Counted from the stretch's first letter, positions 41,535 to 51,689 are shown. The stretch: 64,000 nt of DNA from Dugong dugon (GCA_030035585.1 CM057462.1:61290734-61354733), one strand, 5' to 3'. Translations and numbers: made by a program. Notes: a model not told the origin generated them from the sequence alone.

Positions 41535-41650
41535 ACCTCCTCCCTCACTCATTTGCTCATTCTTCACATGTGCTGAGTCCCTGCCCTGTACCTGGCCTGT
41601 GCTGAGCCCCGGGTCCCTAGCAGTGAACCAGATAGGCCTCCTTGCCTGGG
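41535..41650 (-). repeat. L2 LINE tail
   Basis: 'cactcatttgctcattcttcacatgtgctgagtccctg' and 'agcagtgaaccagataggcctcc'. Confidence 0.65.
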
Positions 41651-42039
41651 TTCCCTACTGGGCTGAGTGGGGGTGTTATCACTGCAGTCTCTGGGAGAGG
41701 CTGGCTCCTCTGGAGGAGGAGGCAGCTTGGCTGTGGGACCTGGTGGACCGTGGCCTTCCCAGGCAGTCTTTGGGCAGAGGTGGAGGGTAAAGAGGTTGTG
41801 CTGGCCTCATCACAGGGAAGCGAGGTGGTGCTGGTCTTAGACGGATCAGGTGTGCACAGGGGACAGGGTTCAGGCCAGACGGTCTCTGGGCAGGCAAGAT
41901 GTTCAGTTCTTTGGCAACGCTGTAGGACAGAGCCCACTTCCTGGGCTCATGAAGCCAGCCAGCCAACTTGTGTTTCTGGGATGAGGAGGTGGTAGGGCCT
42001 CTCTCTAGGCTGTCTTTGCCCATTCTAGATCTACCTGGA
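41651..42039. other. Unique GC-rich sequence
   Basis: Holds most of the longest open frame in the window (172 codons, minus strand, 41679-42197), which runs into the L2 that follows. It has no domain that I recognise and is Pro/Ser/Arg-rich, so it is not called a gene. Confidence 0.45.
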
Positions 42040-42265
42040 GTAAACGTCACCTCCAGAAAGCCTTCTCTGGGGTGTGGGTGTCCTTCTGTTGCTGCTATGA
42101 CCCTCTGTGCTTTTTTCACTCCTCCACAAACACTGTTCATAGCAATTGTCTGTTTGTGTTTCCCCCAATGGACTTGTAAACAGCTGTGCAGGGACAAGAA
42201 CCGTGGGCAGGTTCAAGGCTAGATCTGGCATTTCTAGCACATGGAAGGCACTGGCTCGAAGAGTC
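42040..42265 (+). repeat. L2 LINE 3' end
   Basis: 'cctccagaaagccttctctggggtg', 'ttgtctgtttgtgtttcccccaatggac' and 'tctagcacatggaaggcactgg' follow the L2 tail. Confidence 0.65.
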
Positions 42266-42639
42266 ATTGTAGCTTCTGATGGCCCTGCACAGACTCAGGA
42301 CTCCGGATGGGAACTGGAGTGGGGGACGTCTCTCTCCCTAAGGCTTCCCTTTCCCATCTCTTGAATGGGGGCAAGTGTCCCTGCCCTCCCTCCCTCTCTA
42401 CCCTACTCTAAACGTCAGGTCCTGCATAAGTATCTGGGGGTGGACTCAGGCTCTTAACAGAGAATAGTGAGTACTTGCACATCCCTGTCACAGCTTGGAT
42501 ACCTCCTTTGACAGGGAGCTCACCATTGCCCATAGAGCCCCTTCCAGTCTGCTGGGAAGTCCTTCCTTGCAAGGAGCTGAAGTCTGTCCTTGGGACTGGG
42601 AATCACAGCCAGTCAGCCTAGGACCCCAGCCAACCAGCT
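42266..42639. other. Unique sequence, possible old repeat
   Basis: 42510-42610 ('tttgacagggagctcaccattgcc', 'gaagtccttccttgcaaggagctgaagtctg') has the look of an old mammalian interspersed repeat that I cannot name. The remainder is unassigned. Confidence 0.35.
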
Positions 42640-42775
42640 CACCTGCCTTTTACAGATGAGGGAACTGCATTTAGCGAGGTTAAGTGATTTGCTCAGTCAC
42701 ACAGCAAGCGAATAGGGGATTGGAACTCCTGCTCCTGACTCCTATTCCAGTGCTCCTTCCATCACCCAGGGGTCC
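42640..42775 (-). repeat. MIR SINE
   Basis: 'cctgccttttacagatgagggaactgcatttagcgaggttaagtgatttgctcag'. Confidence 0.8.
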
Positions 42776-42959
42776 CGTTCTGGCCTCTAGGCTTCCTCTG
42801 TCTCAGGGGTTTGATGACTGAGGCCAAATTGTCAAGGTCTTCTTCATCCTGATCAGCCCCTTCCCAGACTGTGTGAGCGTCGGATCCCTGGGGCAGAGCC
42901 GACTGGGCTTTGAAAGGCTGCAGCTCGCCCCCGCCCCCCACCTGGCCTCCTCCTTTCCT

Positions 42960-43295
42960 AGCTCCTCTCATTTTTCCTCTGAAAGGAAAAAATTAATAGA
43001 AAATGTAAGTGAGCAATCTCGCGGCCGAGGCGGGTTTTCATTATTTGCGGCTGGGGGAGGCAGGCTGGGGCGAGGATCCCAGTGAAGCATGGATTCTGCC
43101 AGGAGCCTCAGGAGATAATTGAGAGGCAGCGGCAGATGTGGCGGGCGCGGGAGCTGTATTATCATTAGAATTTACATGACACATTAGCCAGAAGTGGCAG
43201 CGTTCATCTTTCTAACCAAATCCCATTTACCAAATGAGCAGCCAACACTTGTTTTATCAGCTGGCTCCGCTCTCCAAGCAGCTTTCTGCTCAGAG
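42960..43295. promoter_or_regulatory. Candidate conserved noncoding element, 330 bases
   Basis: The strongest candidate by length. It is repeat-free and alternates AT-rich motifs ('aaaaaattaatagaaaatg', 'ttttcattatttgcggc', 'ggagataattgagagg', 'tgtattatcattagaatttac', 'cttgttttatcagc') with local CpGs ('tcgcggccgaggcgg', 'gcgggcgcgggag'). No open frame of note crosses it. Confidence 0.5.
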
Positions 43296-43329
43296 CACGC
43301 GGTGTGGGCTGCTATCCCTTTGGGCACGG

Positions 43330-43480
43330 GGGGAGAGGCCACTGACATTTATCGAGTGCCACCGTGTGCCAGAAGCTTTCTTACGTATTACTGAATCCTC
43401 ATAATGCCTCTGTGGGCAGGCGGTTGCTATTGCACCCATTTTTTGGACAAGCAAACTGAAGCTTAAAGAGGGAAGGCTAT
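43330..43480 (-). repeat. MIR SINE
   Basis: 'catttatcgagtgccaccgtgtgccag', 'aagcaaactgaagcttaaagag'. Confidence 0.72.
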
Positions 43481-43514
43481 GCTTTAGTTTTGCATTGTTA
43501 TAGCAATAATAGTA

Positions 43515-43748
43515 AACTCAAGAGGGTGGTCTCTGAAGCCAGACCTCCTGGGTTCAAATGTTGGCTCTTTCACTCGCCAGCTGTGTGGTCTTGGGCAAAT
43601 TACGTAACCTCTTGGATCCCCATGTCCTTATGTGTAAAATGGTATTAATAATAGTACCTATATCAGGGCTGTTGTGAAGACTTAATACAACACTGAAAGC
43701 AAAGTGATTAACATTGAGTAAGCTCTTAACGTCTATTAGTTGTTATCA
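43515..43748 (+). repeat. MIR SINE, near full length
   Basis: 'tctgaagccagacctcctgggttcaaatg', 'ctgtgtggtcttgggcaaattacgtaacctc', 'tgtaaaatggtattaataatagtacc' and 'gagtaagctcttaac' span the whole element. Confidence 0.92.
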
Positions 43749-43779
43749 GAATCGACTGAACATCAACAAGTATGTATGT

Positions 43780-43992
43780 TGCTGTTGTTGTCTTGTGCCA
43801 ACAGATTGATTCCGACTCATGGTGACCCCACATATCACAGAGTAGAACAGGTCCATAGGGTTTTCTTGGCTGCAATCTTTATGGAAGCAGATCACCAGGA
43901 CTTTCCTTCCCTGGTGCTGCTGAGTGGGTTTGAACCAGCAACTTTTTGATTATCAGCTGAGTGCAAACCATTTGCACCACCTGAGAACCTTG
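43780..43992 (-). repeat. AfroSINE
   Basis: 'acagattgattccgactcatggtgacccc', 'ggctgcaatctttatggaagcagatcaccagg', 'gcaaaccatttgcaccacctgagaacc'. Confidence 0.92.
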
Positions 43993-44021
43993 GATATGTA
44001 TGTGTGTATTATTATTATCTA

Positions 44022-44690
44022 ACTAAAACAAAAATCCTCACGACTGAGCCAGTAAGCAACATCAGGATAAATGGAGAAGATATTGAAGGTGTCAAGACTT
44101 TCATTTTACTTGCATTCACAATCAATGCTCATGGAAGCGGCAGTCAAGAAATCAAACGACGCGTTGCACTGGGCAAATCTGCTGCAAAAGACCTCTTTAA
44201 AGCGTTAAAAAGCGAAGATGTCAATTTGAGGACTAAGTGCGCCTGAACCAAACCATGGTTTTTTCAATCGCCTCATATACATACAAAAGCTGGACAATGA
44301 ATCAGGAATACCCGAGAAGAATTGATTGTTCTGAATTATGGTGTTCGTGAAGAATATTGAATATACCATGGACTGGCAGAAGGACAAACAAATGTGTCTT
44401 GGAAGAAGTACAGCCAGAACGCTCCTTAGAAGTGAGGACTTTGTCTCGCATACTTTGGACATGTTTTCAGGAGGGACTAGTCTTTAGAGAAGGATATCAT
44501 GCTTGGTAAAGGAGACGGTCAGCGAAAAAGAGGAAGATCCTCAAGGAGATGAATTGACACAGTGGCTGCAACAAAGGGCTCAAACACAGCAATGATTGTG
44601 AGGATGGCGCAGGACCAGGCAATGTTTCGTTCTGTTGTACACAGGGTCACTATGAGTCAGAACCCACTTGATCGCACCTAACAACAACAC
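44022..44690 (+). repeat. RTE LINE 3' end, 5'-truncated, with 12-base duplication
   Basis: Matches the last part of the RTE at 54.5-57.7 kb: 'gaaatcaaacgacgcgttgcac', 'gctgcaaaagacctctttaaag', 'gtcttggaagaagtacagccag', 'ggtcactatgagtcagaaccc'. The duplication tattattatcta is exact at 44010-44021 and 44691-44702. The frame is interrupted. Confidence 0.95.
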
Positions 44691-44704
44691 TATTATTATC
44701 TATA

Positions 44705-44890
44705 TTATTATTGCTAGCATTTCTTGCACCCCCCCATTAAGTGCTCGGTGGTGTGCTACGTACTCTCCATTCACCATAGCATTTAATCTTCTAACAACCC
44801 TGCTTTTTTTCTGATGGGATACCTGAGCCTCAGAGAGGTAAATTGACTTGCCCAAAGTCACCCAGCTCCTGAGTGGTAAAGCTGTGTTCT
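44705..44890 (-). repeat. MIR SINE
   Basis: 'taagtgctcggtggtgtgctacgtac', 'cctgagcctcagagaggtaaattgacttgcccaaag'. Confidence 0.82.
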
Positions 44891-45394
44891 GAGCTGGATG
44901 GAACTGGGACTTTTTGAGACTAAGACCCGTGCCATTCTGGCTTTCTCAGCAATCTTCCTGCCCCAAAAGGGAGTTTCCCCGTAGGGCAGGATGGTAAAGT
45001 CCTTGAGGGTCCTCTTTGAGCCTCTCCCCCCAGCCTCCACCACCCTCCACTCTGGCTGGCCTCCTCTCTGCCCGAAAGGACCTTGTGAATTGTCCTGCTT
45101 AGCCCCTCCTGCCGCTGCCTAAGAAATGTCTGCTTCTGAGCCCATCACTCACATGGGGAGGGGTGAGGGTTCACGACAGGGAACCCCTGATGGAATACCT
45201 ACTATGTGCGGGGCCCTGGGGCAAGACAAAGATGAAAGAGCCTCAGCCTCCAATGACAGCACAAAGGGTATCACCTGACAGAACATGATTAATTGCTGAG
45301 GGAAATACACAGACAACAGGCGGGGCTGGAGTTTGCAATGAGAGAGTCCAGCTCTGAACAGGCAGCCAGAACCTCAGGCACTGTGAGGAAGGGC
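44891..45394. other. Unique noncoding sequence
   Basis: No repeat recognised with confidence. 'tggaatacctactatgtgcggggccctggggc' (45190-45221) is a possible reverse L2 or MIR scrap. Confidence 0.4.
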
Positions 45395-45745
45395 TTGTTC
45401 ATTCATTCGATGAACATTTATTAAGTGCCTGCTATGTGCCAGGCACTGTTCTAGGCGCTTGGGTGATCCCTGGGAACCAGCTAGGTGGAGTCTCTGCTCT
45501 CAGGGAGCTTAAAATTCTAAGGGAATGACAAAGATTAATTATGCAAACCTGCAGATGAGCTGATTTCAGATGGCGAGTTCTCTGAGGACAATGGAGATGG
45601 CTGATGGGACAGAGAGACTGGAGAAGGTGTCGTTAGATTCACGGTCGGAGAAGGCCTTCCAGGGGGTGAAGATGGGGGAGGTGGGTGTTCCAGGCAGGGG
45701 CATCAGCAGGGGCAAAGGTTCTGGGGAGGGAGTGAGCTTGGTGGG
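45395..45745 (-). repeat. L2 LINE 3' end, long copy
   Basis: 'ttcattcattcgatgaacatttattaagtgcctgctatgtgccaggcactgttctagg' is nearly consensus. The weaker L2 text continues through 'ggccttccagggggtgaagatggg'. Confidence 0.85.
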
Positions 45746-46039
45746 TTGTAAAACCAGAAGGAAGGTGAGGGTGGCTGGAGGCGGTGCTGGAGGTGAGGGG
45801 GGAAGGAGAGGAGAGGGGAACACAGGCCCCAGTCCCCCACCAGGCGGGGCAAGGGGCGTCCTCGGTGGCCCTGCCTCTTCTCTGCGTGGCCTCTTCTCTC
45901 CCAGTTGCCCTCTTTGCCTCTCTTTGTCCCCCTCATCAGTATCCTTTTCTGCTTGAAGACCCTGTGGCTGCCCTGGCCTCGCTTTTGAAGGGGGAATACC
46001 TCAAGGGGCACAGCCAGCTTCCGGAACCAGGGGCCGCCC
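45746..46039. other. Unique GC-rich sequence
   Basis: Overlapping Gly/Ser/Pro-rich open frames on both strands reflect composition. No gene is called. Confidence 0.4.
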
Positions 46040-46205
46040 TAATCCCTGCCCACCCCTCCGGCCTCACCCTTTGGGGCTCTTTCACACCCCTGTGCCTTTG
46101 CCCATGCTGGGCCTCTGCTTGGAATTCCTTTCTCTGTTTCAGTTCAGCAAACACCTGCGCAACCTTCTAGACACTGCTTACGTGTGACCTTCCCAGGGAA
46201 GGCTG
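46040..46205 (+). repeat. L2 LINE segment
   Basis: 'cccctgtgcctttgcccatgctgggcctctgcttggaattcc' matches the L2 region before the tail. Confidence 0.62.
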
Positions 46206-46277
46206 GTGCCCCTCCCCTGAGCCCTTAGCCCCCATGCTCCCTCTCTGCAGGTGTCTCCTGGAGCACAGGGGCACACT

Positions 46278-46335
46278 ACATTGTCGTTGTTGTTTCTGGG
46301 TGCTGGGAAGCCGATTCTGACTCATAAGGACACCA
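46278..46335 (-). repeat. AfroSINE tail fragment
   Basis: 'tgtcgttgttgtttctgggtgctgggaagccgattctgactcataagg'. Confidence 0.65.
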
Positions 46336-47276
46336 TTAGAATCACCTGGTTCCCGGAGGTGAGGCCTTATTCATGAATGTCTGTGATGAATGAGGGAACA
46401 CTGTCCTTTTTTGTCCCTGGCTCTGTATAACTCCTGAAGGGACTGCTGGCTGGGATTGTGGATGTTGGCTTCTGGGACCTCCCTCTGACCCCCTCTGAAG
46501 CTTGTGTGTGGGGGGGCGGTCAAAGGGATTTCCCCACCTTGTTCCCTCCCCTCCTCTTGGGGGCACCCAACCAAAGCAACCTCGGCGGGGGCAGAGCAGC
46601 GTCCCCCGGCTCAGGAGCCTGTACTTCTATGAGCCAGGAAATGACTTGGAGATGCTCTGTCAAGCACGAGATATAAATTGCAGGCAGTTTTAAAATGTTT
46701 GGAGAGATTGCTTTTTGAGTGGCAACCTGCATCTGTGCGTATCAGGATGGCTGGGGGAGGGCTTCACTTACTTTTCTCCATTCTCTCTCCTTCCTGGGGC
46801 TCAGTCCCTTCTTGGCCCCGGCAGGACTCCAGCTCAGGCCTGGAGTAAGAAAGAGGTAGGGGGCTCTGGATGCAGCAGGGGAGGGTCTTCGAGTTCAGCC
46901 TGTGATCTCCCACTGCTGGGAGCTGGACAAGGGGCTGTCAAGCGCTGGCCAGGGAGTCAGTGGCAGGCTGGCAGACAGTATAGCAGATCTACCTGCTGGT
47001 GGGAAGACCCCTCCTCCCTTTTCTCCCCTCCCCCATCTCAAACAACATAGGGTCAGGGGATGGATTTCAATGCTTCTCTGCTAGACTGACTTTCAGGACA
47101 TTGATTCAATTGTATTTTCTTCCGTCTTAGCCTCGCTCAACAATCTTGTAGAGGACCCAGCTTCGGCACATTTGCCTTCATTTTCCAGACCTTCCTGGGC
47201 TGTGCGGGGGGGCCCTCTGTATTCTGGCTGTGGGAGCTGCTGGGGGTTGGGACTGACAGGAGATAATCTGTCACCT
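46336..47276. other. Unique DNA with a possible small conserved element
   Basis: 46620-46740 ('gagccaggaaatgacttgg', 'gcacgagatataaattgcagg', 'gttttaaaatgtttgg') is repeat-free and locally AT-rich. The rest is GC-rich. No exon is supported. Confidence 0.38.
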
Positions 47277-47288
47277 AGGGTGATTGCA

Positions 47289-47482
47289 AGGAACCTTGGT
47301 GGTGCAGTGGTTAAGTGCTCGGCCGCACCAAAAGGTTGGTGGTTCAAACCCACCAGCCATTCTGTGGGAGAAAGATGTGGCAGTATGCTTCCAATTTACA
47401 GCCTTGGAAGCCCTATGGGGCTGCTCTACTCTGTCCTATAGGGCGACTATGAGTCGGAATCAACTCGACAGCAACGAGGCTC
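47289..47482 (+). repeat. AfroSINE, full type, with exact 12-base duplication
   Basis: 'aggaaccttggtggtgcagtggttaagtgctcgg', 'gagaaagatgtggcagtatgc', 'gcgactatgagtcggaatcaactcgacagcaacg'. The duplication agggtgattgca lies at 47277-47288 and 47483-47494. Confidence 0.96.
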
Positions 47483-47534
47483 AGGGTGATTGCAGTGGGG
47501 ACAGCCACTGATCCCAGAAGCAATTATTTGTGTG

Positions 47535-47640
47535 TTTCTTGATTCATTCATTCATTCATACAGGAAATGTTTTTTGAGTGTTTACTCGATGTCAGGTATG
47601 GTTTCGGAGACTGGAGACACAAGAGTGAATTAAATCAATA
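47535..47640 (-). repeat. L2 LINE tail
   Basis: 'gattcattcattcattcatacaggaaatgttttttgagtgtttactcgatgtcaggtatgg'. Confidence 0.78.
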
Positions 47641-47659
47641 AATAAAAAATCTGCTTTTG

Positions 47660-47808
47660 CAGAGTTTACATAGGAATTTGTCCTTAACCTCAGCTTCATC
47701 TTCCGCATTGTTTTTGGTAACAGTAACAGTACCAATCACACAGGGAGGTTGTAAGGAATCAATGATGTTAAGACAATGAAACCGTATAAGGCTTAGTAAG
47801 GGGAGCCA
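47660..47808 (+). repeat. MIR SINE 3' part
   Basis: 'ccttaacctcagcttcatcttccgc..aacagtaccaatcacacagggaggttgtaagg'. Confidence 0.55.
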
Positions 47809-47999
47809 TACCCTCCTTCTGGCAGGGGCCTACCCACGGAAAACAGCGCCTGTGGAAATTAGTTTTAAACTGCTGAATGATCTCTCAGTCGGCGATGAAG
47901 CTGCGATGGCCAATAGAAACTGCTCGTTAGCGCCCCTCCTTGGCGACGCCCAGGGCATGCGCGCTAGCTGCCATACCTTAGTTACGCCTCTGCCGATCC
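47809..47999. other. CpG-enriched unique patch
   Basis: 47890-47990 packs several CpGs ('gtcggcgatgaagctgcgatggcc', 'ttagcgcccctccttggcgacgcc', 'catgcgcgctagc'), unlike its surroundings. It is too short for a standard CpG island. Confidence 0.5.
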
Positions 48000-48135
48000 T
48001 GGTGTTGCCCTGGGAAGTGACCCGAACTGTGTCTCAGTTGTAAAATGGGAGTGATAGTAACGAGGTGTGAACTCAGAGGGCTGTTGGGAGGATTGAATGG
48101 AACCCGCACCTGCACGTGGTGAGGGCCACCAGAGT
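48000..48135 (+). repeat. MIR SINE
   Basis: 'aactgtgtctcagttgtaaaatgggagtgatagtaacgagg' and 'gagggctgttgggaggattgaatgg'. Confidence 0.75.
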
Positions 48136-48199
48136 GTTTCTGCTATTTTAGCCCGTATGACCCCTGGCCTTGGTGCGGAAGGAGTCCGTGAGTCCGTAT

Positions 48200-48385
48200 T
48201 CCCACTGCTCCGATTCCCAGACCCTTCAATGGCCCAGGGTGGTGTGTGCCTGGGAGTTCCACGAGGACCGGGGCTGCTCCTGCCTTGCTCACTGCCGAAT
48301 TCTAGACGCCAGCACAGGGTCTGGCACACAGTAAGGTGAAGGTGCTCAGTAAATGGATTTGAGTGAATGGAATGATGTGTAGTCA
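48200..48385 (+). repeat. L2 LINE tail
   Basis: 'ctcactgccgaattctagacgccagcacagggtctggcacacagtaagg', then 'gctcagtaaatggatttgagtgaatgg'. Confidence 0.78.
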
Positions 48386-48599
48386 GATGACAGCTATCTC
48401 TTCGTCTCCCTCTCTGAGTTATCTCAAGAGAATCCAGTCAATATTTTTTCAAGTTGCATGTCTATAAAAAGGAGGAAATGGGAGATAGCTAGAGGAGCAG
48501 GTGGGTGGAGGGAGTTTAGTTTTGTTTTTATACAGGAAACTCGTCTGTGTTTAAATGCAGCTGGAAGGAGCCAGTAGAGGGGGAAGTCAAGAGACAGGG

Positions 48600-48757
48600 G
48601 AAAACCAAAAAACCCAAACCCATTGCTGCTGAGTCGATTCCAACTCATAGCGACCCTGTAGGACAGAGTCGAACTGCCCCATACAATTTCCAAGGAGCGC
48701 CTGGTGGATTCGAAATGCTGACCTTTTGGATAGCAGCCTTAGCACTTAATAGGGGAA
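48600..48757 (-). repeat. AfroSINE, internally deleted type
   Basis: 'cccattgctgctgagtcgattccaactcatagcgaccctgtagg', then 'catacaatttccaaggagcgcctggtgg', so the 45-base middle is missing. It ends 'gatagcagccttagcactt' (head truncated). Confidence 0.9.
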
Positions 48758-49081
48758 GTGGGCTTCAATAGGGCAGTCCCCAGGGGTGGGGGAGATGGGG
48801 CCCTGAGCCTAGGGCAGGAGTTAAAGAATCCCCACCTGCCTTTCCCCCTGACAGCAGAAGGGCCTAGAATCTTGTGGGTGGGGGTGGGGGCTGGAGGGTT
48901 GAGGCAGTTAACTCCTGCCAGCCTTGGTTTCTTCCCAGTGAACCTGAATGGCATGTGGTCCACTGAGAAAAGGGACAGGGATGGGAGTGGTGAGGATAAT
49001 GACCATTGTCTAGAACAGAATTCTAGGGTCAGGGAAGGGGAAAGGGCCTGCCCATTAAAGGGCATGAGATGCTCTGCTTGA
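48758..49081. other. Unique noncoding sequence
   Basis: No repeat recognised. Confidence 0.4.
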
Positions 49082-49400
49082 GGGGAGACAAAGCTCTGCT
49101 CTCAGGGACCCTAGCCTGAGAGGGGAGTCTCAGCTTTGTTCTAGGGACCCTGATCTGAGGGGAGAGACCCAACTGCTCTCAGGAAGTCCCAGTCTGAGGA
49201 GGGAGACCCAGCTCTGCTTTCATGAAGCCCCAGTCTGAGGGGGGAGACCCAGATCTGTTCTCAGAGACCCAGCTGTGCCCTCAGGGAGCCTCAGGCTGAG
49301 GAGCCCACCCAGCTCTGTTCTCAGGGAGCTTGTTGTGAGGGGAGGAGACCTGGTATGAGGGACAGCTGTGGCCTAGCCCTGGGAGCCCCAGTCTGAGAAG
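49082..49400. repeat. Minisatellite, unit of about 40 bases
   Basis: Seven to eight diverged units of the form 'ggagacccagctctgctctcagggagccccagtctgagg', each with an internal 'ctctg..ctcaggga' core. Clear by eye and unlike the flanks. Confidence 0.85.
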
Positions 49401-49900
49401 AAATGTGGCAAAAACTCTTTTCTTCTCTTTCTCTTTCCTGGCTCCAGGCGTCTCTGGCTTCCCAGTCAGGTCATCCTAGCTCTGAACCCAGCATGTAGGA
49501 GGTGGGTGCTGTTGACAGACTGTCCCTGGCTGGGAGTGAGGGTTCTGGGTCAGCCTCAACAGGGCTAGTGGCTCCGTTTTTCTGGTGCAGTCCTACTGCT
49601 GCCCATCCCTGTGCCCAGCTCCTGCTGGTCACCTTGAGGGATCTCTGCCCGGCTGCAGCGGCTCGTCTCAGACCTGACCTCTCACTAAGCCTCTCCCTGC
49701 TCCCTGACACATGGGGCTCCAGTGAGCTAGTTACTAAGGGGGCTTCTTATTTCCACCCCAGGAGGAGAATGGGGGAAGCAGAGGTTCCTGAGTAGGGGTT
49801 ACAGATTTGCGGTCAAACCCAGAGGGAAGCAGCTTGCCTGGGAGGTTGAGGGCTGCTCCCAACCCCAGGAAGTGGAGGACTGCAGCCACGCTCTGGTACC

Positions 49901-49917
49901 TGCCCAGGTGGCGCTGC
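49901..49917 (+). promoter_or_regulatory. CTCF-like binding motif
   Basis: TGCCCAGGTGGCGCTGC contains the AGGTGGCGC form of the CTCF core, forward orientation, 61 bases before a second candidate. Confidence 0.42.
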
Positions 49918-49977
49918 AGCCGCTTCCCCCTCACAGCCCGCTGGAAGGTAGACTCAGCCGACAACAGGACAGGGCAA

Positions 49978-49990
49978 CCCCAGGGGGCAG
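49978..49990 (+). promoter_or_regulatory. CTCF-like binding motif
   Basis: CCCCAGGGGGCAG matches the CTCF core, forward orientation, and is paired with the preceding site. Confidence 0.42.
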
Positions 49991-50274
49991 GAGACTCCTC
50001 ACGCATGCATTGGGCTGAGTTGGGGATTCCCACTCCAGCTTGCAAAACGAGCCCACCAGCTCCTCCGTAGCAGCCAGGAGAGCTCCCTGAGGACCTGGCT
50101 TACCTGAGTCCACAGAGAGCTCGTAATGCTCCTTAGAAGGCCCAGTGGGTCCCTCCAGGGCCTTTCGGGAAATTACAGATCGCATTCAAACCAATCCACC
50201 CTGGAGAGGAAGAGGGGAAGGGAGTGCACTGAATCAGCAATCTGAGCCCAGGAAGTTGGGAACCAGCAAGACTA

Positions 50275-50515
50275 GCAATAGAGCAAATTATGTGCTAGCT
50301 GGCCACTGTTTATTAACTCACTTAGCCTCACCATAACCTAGCAGGTGGGTACTATTATTACACCTATTTGACAGATGAAGAAATCGACTCACAGAGAGGT
50401 TAAGCAACTTGCCTTCATAATAAGGTCACATAGCTAGTAAGGGGTAGATCAGGGACTTGGACCCAGGTAGTCTGGCTTCAGAGTGGCATGCTGACTGCTG
50501 TACTATATGGTACTA
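50275..50515 (-). repeat. MIR SINE, near full length
   Basis: 'caaattatgtgctagctggccactg', 'gatgaagaaatcgactcacagagaggttaagcaacttgcc', 'gacttggacccaggtagtctggcttcagag'. Confidence 0.92.
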
Positions 50516-51154
50516 GAGCAGAAGCTGGAGCTACAGCAGGTGATGGAGCTGATGTGGAGCTGGCGCTGGTGTTGGGAATTGGGCTGAAGCGGTGTGGGTA
50601 GGAGCCGACGTGGTGCTCATGAACGCAGAGAACACTCCTTGTTCTTTTCTTTGTGTCCAACAGGCCTATGGGGGAGATACTGGCTTAAATTCCTGGGTCA
50701 CTTTCTCTCCATTGAGTCTCCAGGGACACGGGCTCAGGGAGATGTTCCACCTCTGCCTTTCTGGCTTATCCCTGCCTGCATGGCTGGCTGCCCTGCCTTA
50801 TCTGGAGCCCAGAAGACTGCTCATCTGACATTTTGGGAGGAGATGCTCAAGTGGGCTGTGGTTCTCCTACTCTGGGCTGGGAGAGGTCTCAGAGGCTGGT
50901 ATCAGCAAGGGAGGTTGTATTAGGAATAGCATATTTGAGGGCCCAGGTAGTTCCATCTCTTTTTCCCAGCTCCAGACCTGACCTAGAGGTGGGCTGTGGG
51001 AAGTTATAAATGCTGCTAACCTGGAGTCACAGGGTGAATGGTGAAAGGGGCCCAGAAACATCTGGAAGCCATTACCCTGAAAGACGAGGACCCTTCTCCA
51101 GCTCTCCTGTCCCCAGAGAACTCAGTTACACGAAGTCCAGACCACTTTCTTGTT
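50516..51154. other. Unique sequence with a short GGAGCTG-rich patch
   Basis: 50518-50590 repeats 'ggagct' and 'ggcgctggtg' motifs, giving an Ala/Ser/Pro-rich minus frame that is not a gene. Nothing else is recognised. Confidence 0.4.
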
Positions 51155-51250
51155 TAAACATTTTCAACAGTTTACTATTGCCTGCAGGATACAGCTCAGC
51201 TTAGAGTTTGCATAAATTCCAAAGTTCTTTTTAATCTTAGTCTCCTGTGA
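51155..51250 (+). repeat. L2 LINE segment, weak
   Basis: 'caacagtttactattgcctgcaggatacagctcagctta' resembles the L2 'cttcccattgccctcaggataaagtcc' region. Confidence 0.45.
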
Positions 51251-51689
51251 CTAGTTAGGGGTGCAAGAGGTCTCAAGGAAAGAACTAGGCCAGGGCTGTG
51301 AATTTGCAGCCTCCCAGGCCCCCACGGCCATGTTGCTATTGACATGGTTCAGAGGTTGCACTATTACTTTTGACACACATTGGGTCACAGCCTGGGCCAG
51401 ACAGTCTGGCTAATCTGTATGGTTCCTTCCGTTAGGGGATGCGTCCTGTCCTTCCTTCTGCTCTGCCCTGGACTTCAGAGTCCCTATCTCTGTACTTTTG
51501 GCTGCCAAGAAGCCTTCACTGCCCATCCCACAGATTCCTGGATTTGGCAGGGGTAGCTAATACATCGAAAATTTGCAATTTATGAATGTGAACAAAATGC
51601 AACTTTGTGTCTCTCATTGCCCTTTTTAAATTTTATCCCTGTGACTTACTGGTTCACTTTAGGTAATTAAAACAGAAACAAAAATAAAC
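51251..51689. other. Unique noncoding sequence
   Basis: No repeat recognised. 51560-51660 is AT-rich ('catcgaaaatttgcaatttatg'). Confidence 0.4.

Larger units (their letters stand above)
49401..50274. other. Unique GC-rich sequence with two CTCF-like sites
   Basis: No repeat is recognised. The two CTCF-like motifs are listed separately. Several overlapping open frames of about 80-105 codons show no domain. Confidence 0.42.

Noticed and set aside
41679-42197. 172-codon minus-strand open frame, the longest in the window
   Set aside because: It overlaps an L2 tail at its 5' side, has no recognisable domain, and several other frames cross it. GC-rich DNA produces such frames by chance.
43188-43201. 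CTCF-like CCAGAAGTGGCAGC in the 43 kb element
   Set aside because: Weaker match than the reported sites, and it lies inside a candidate enhancer where chance matches are likely.
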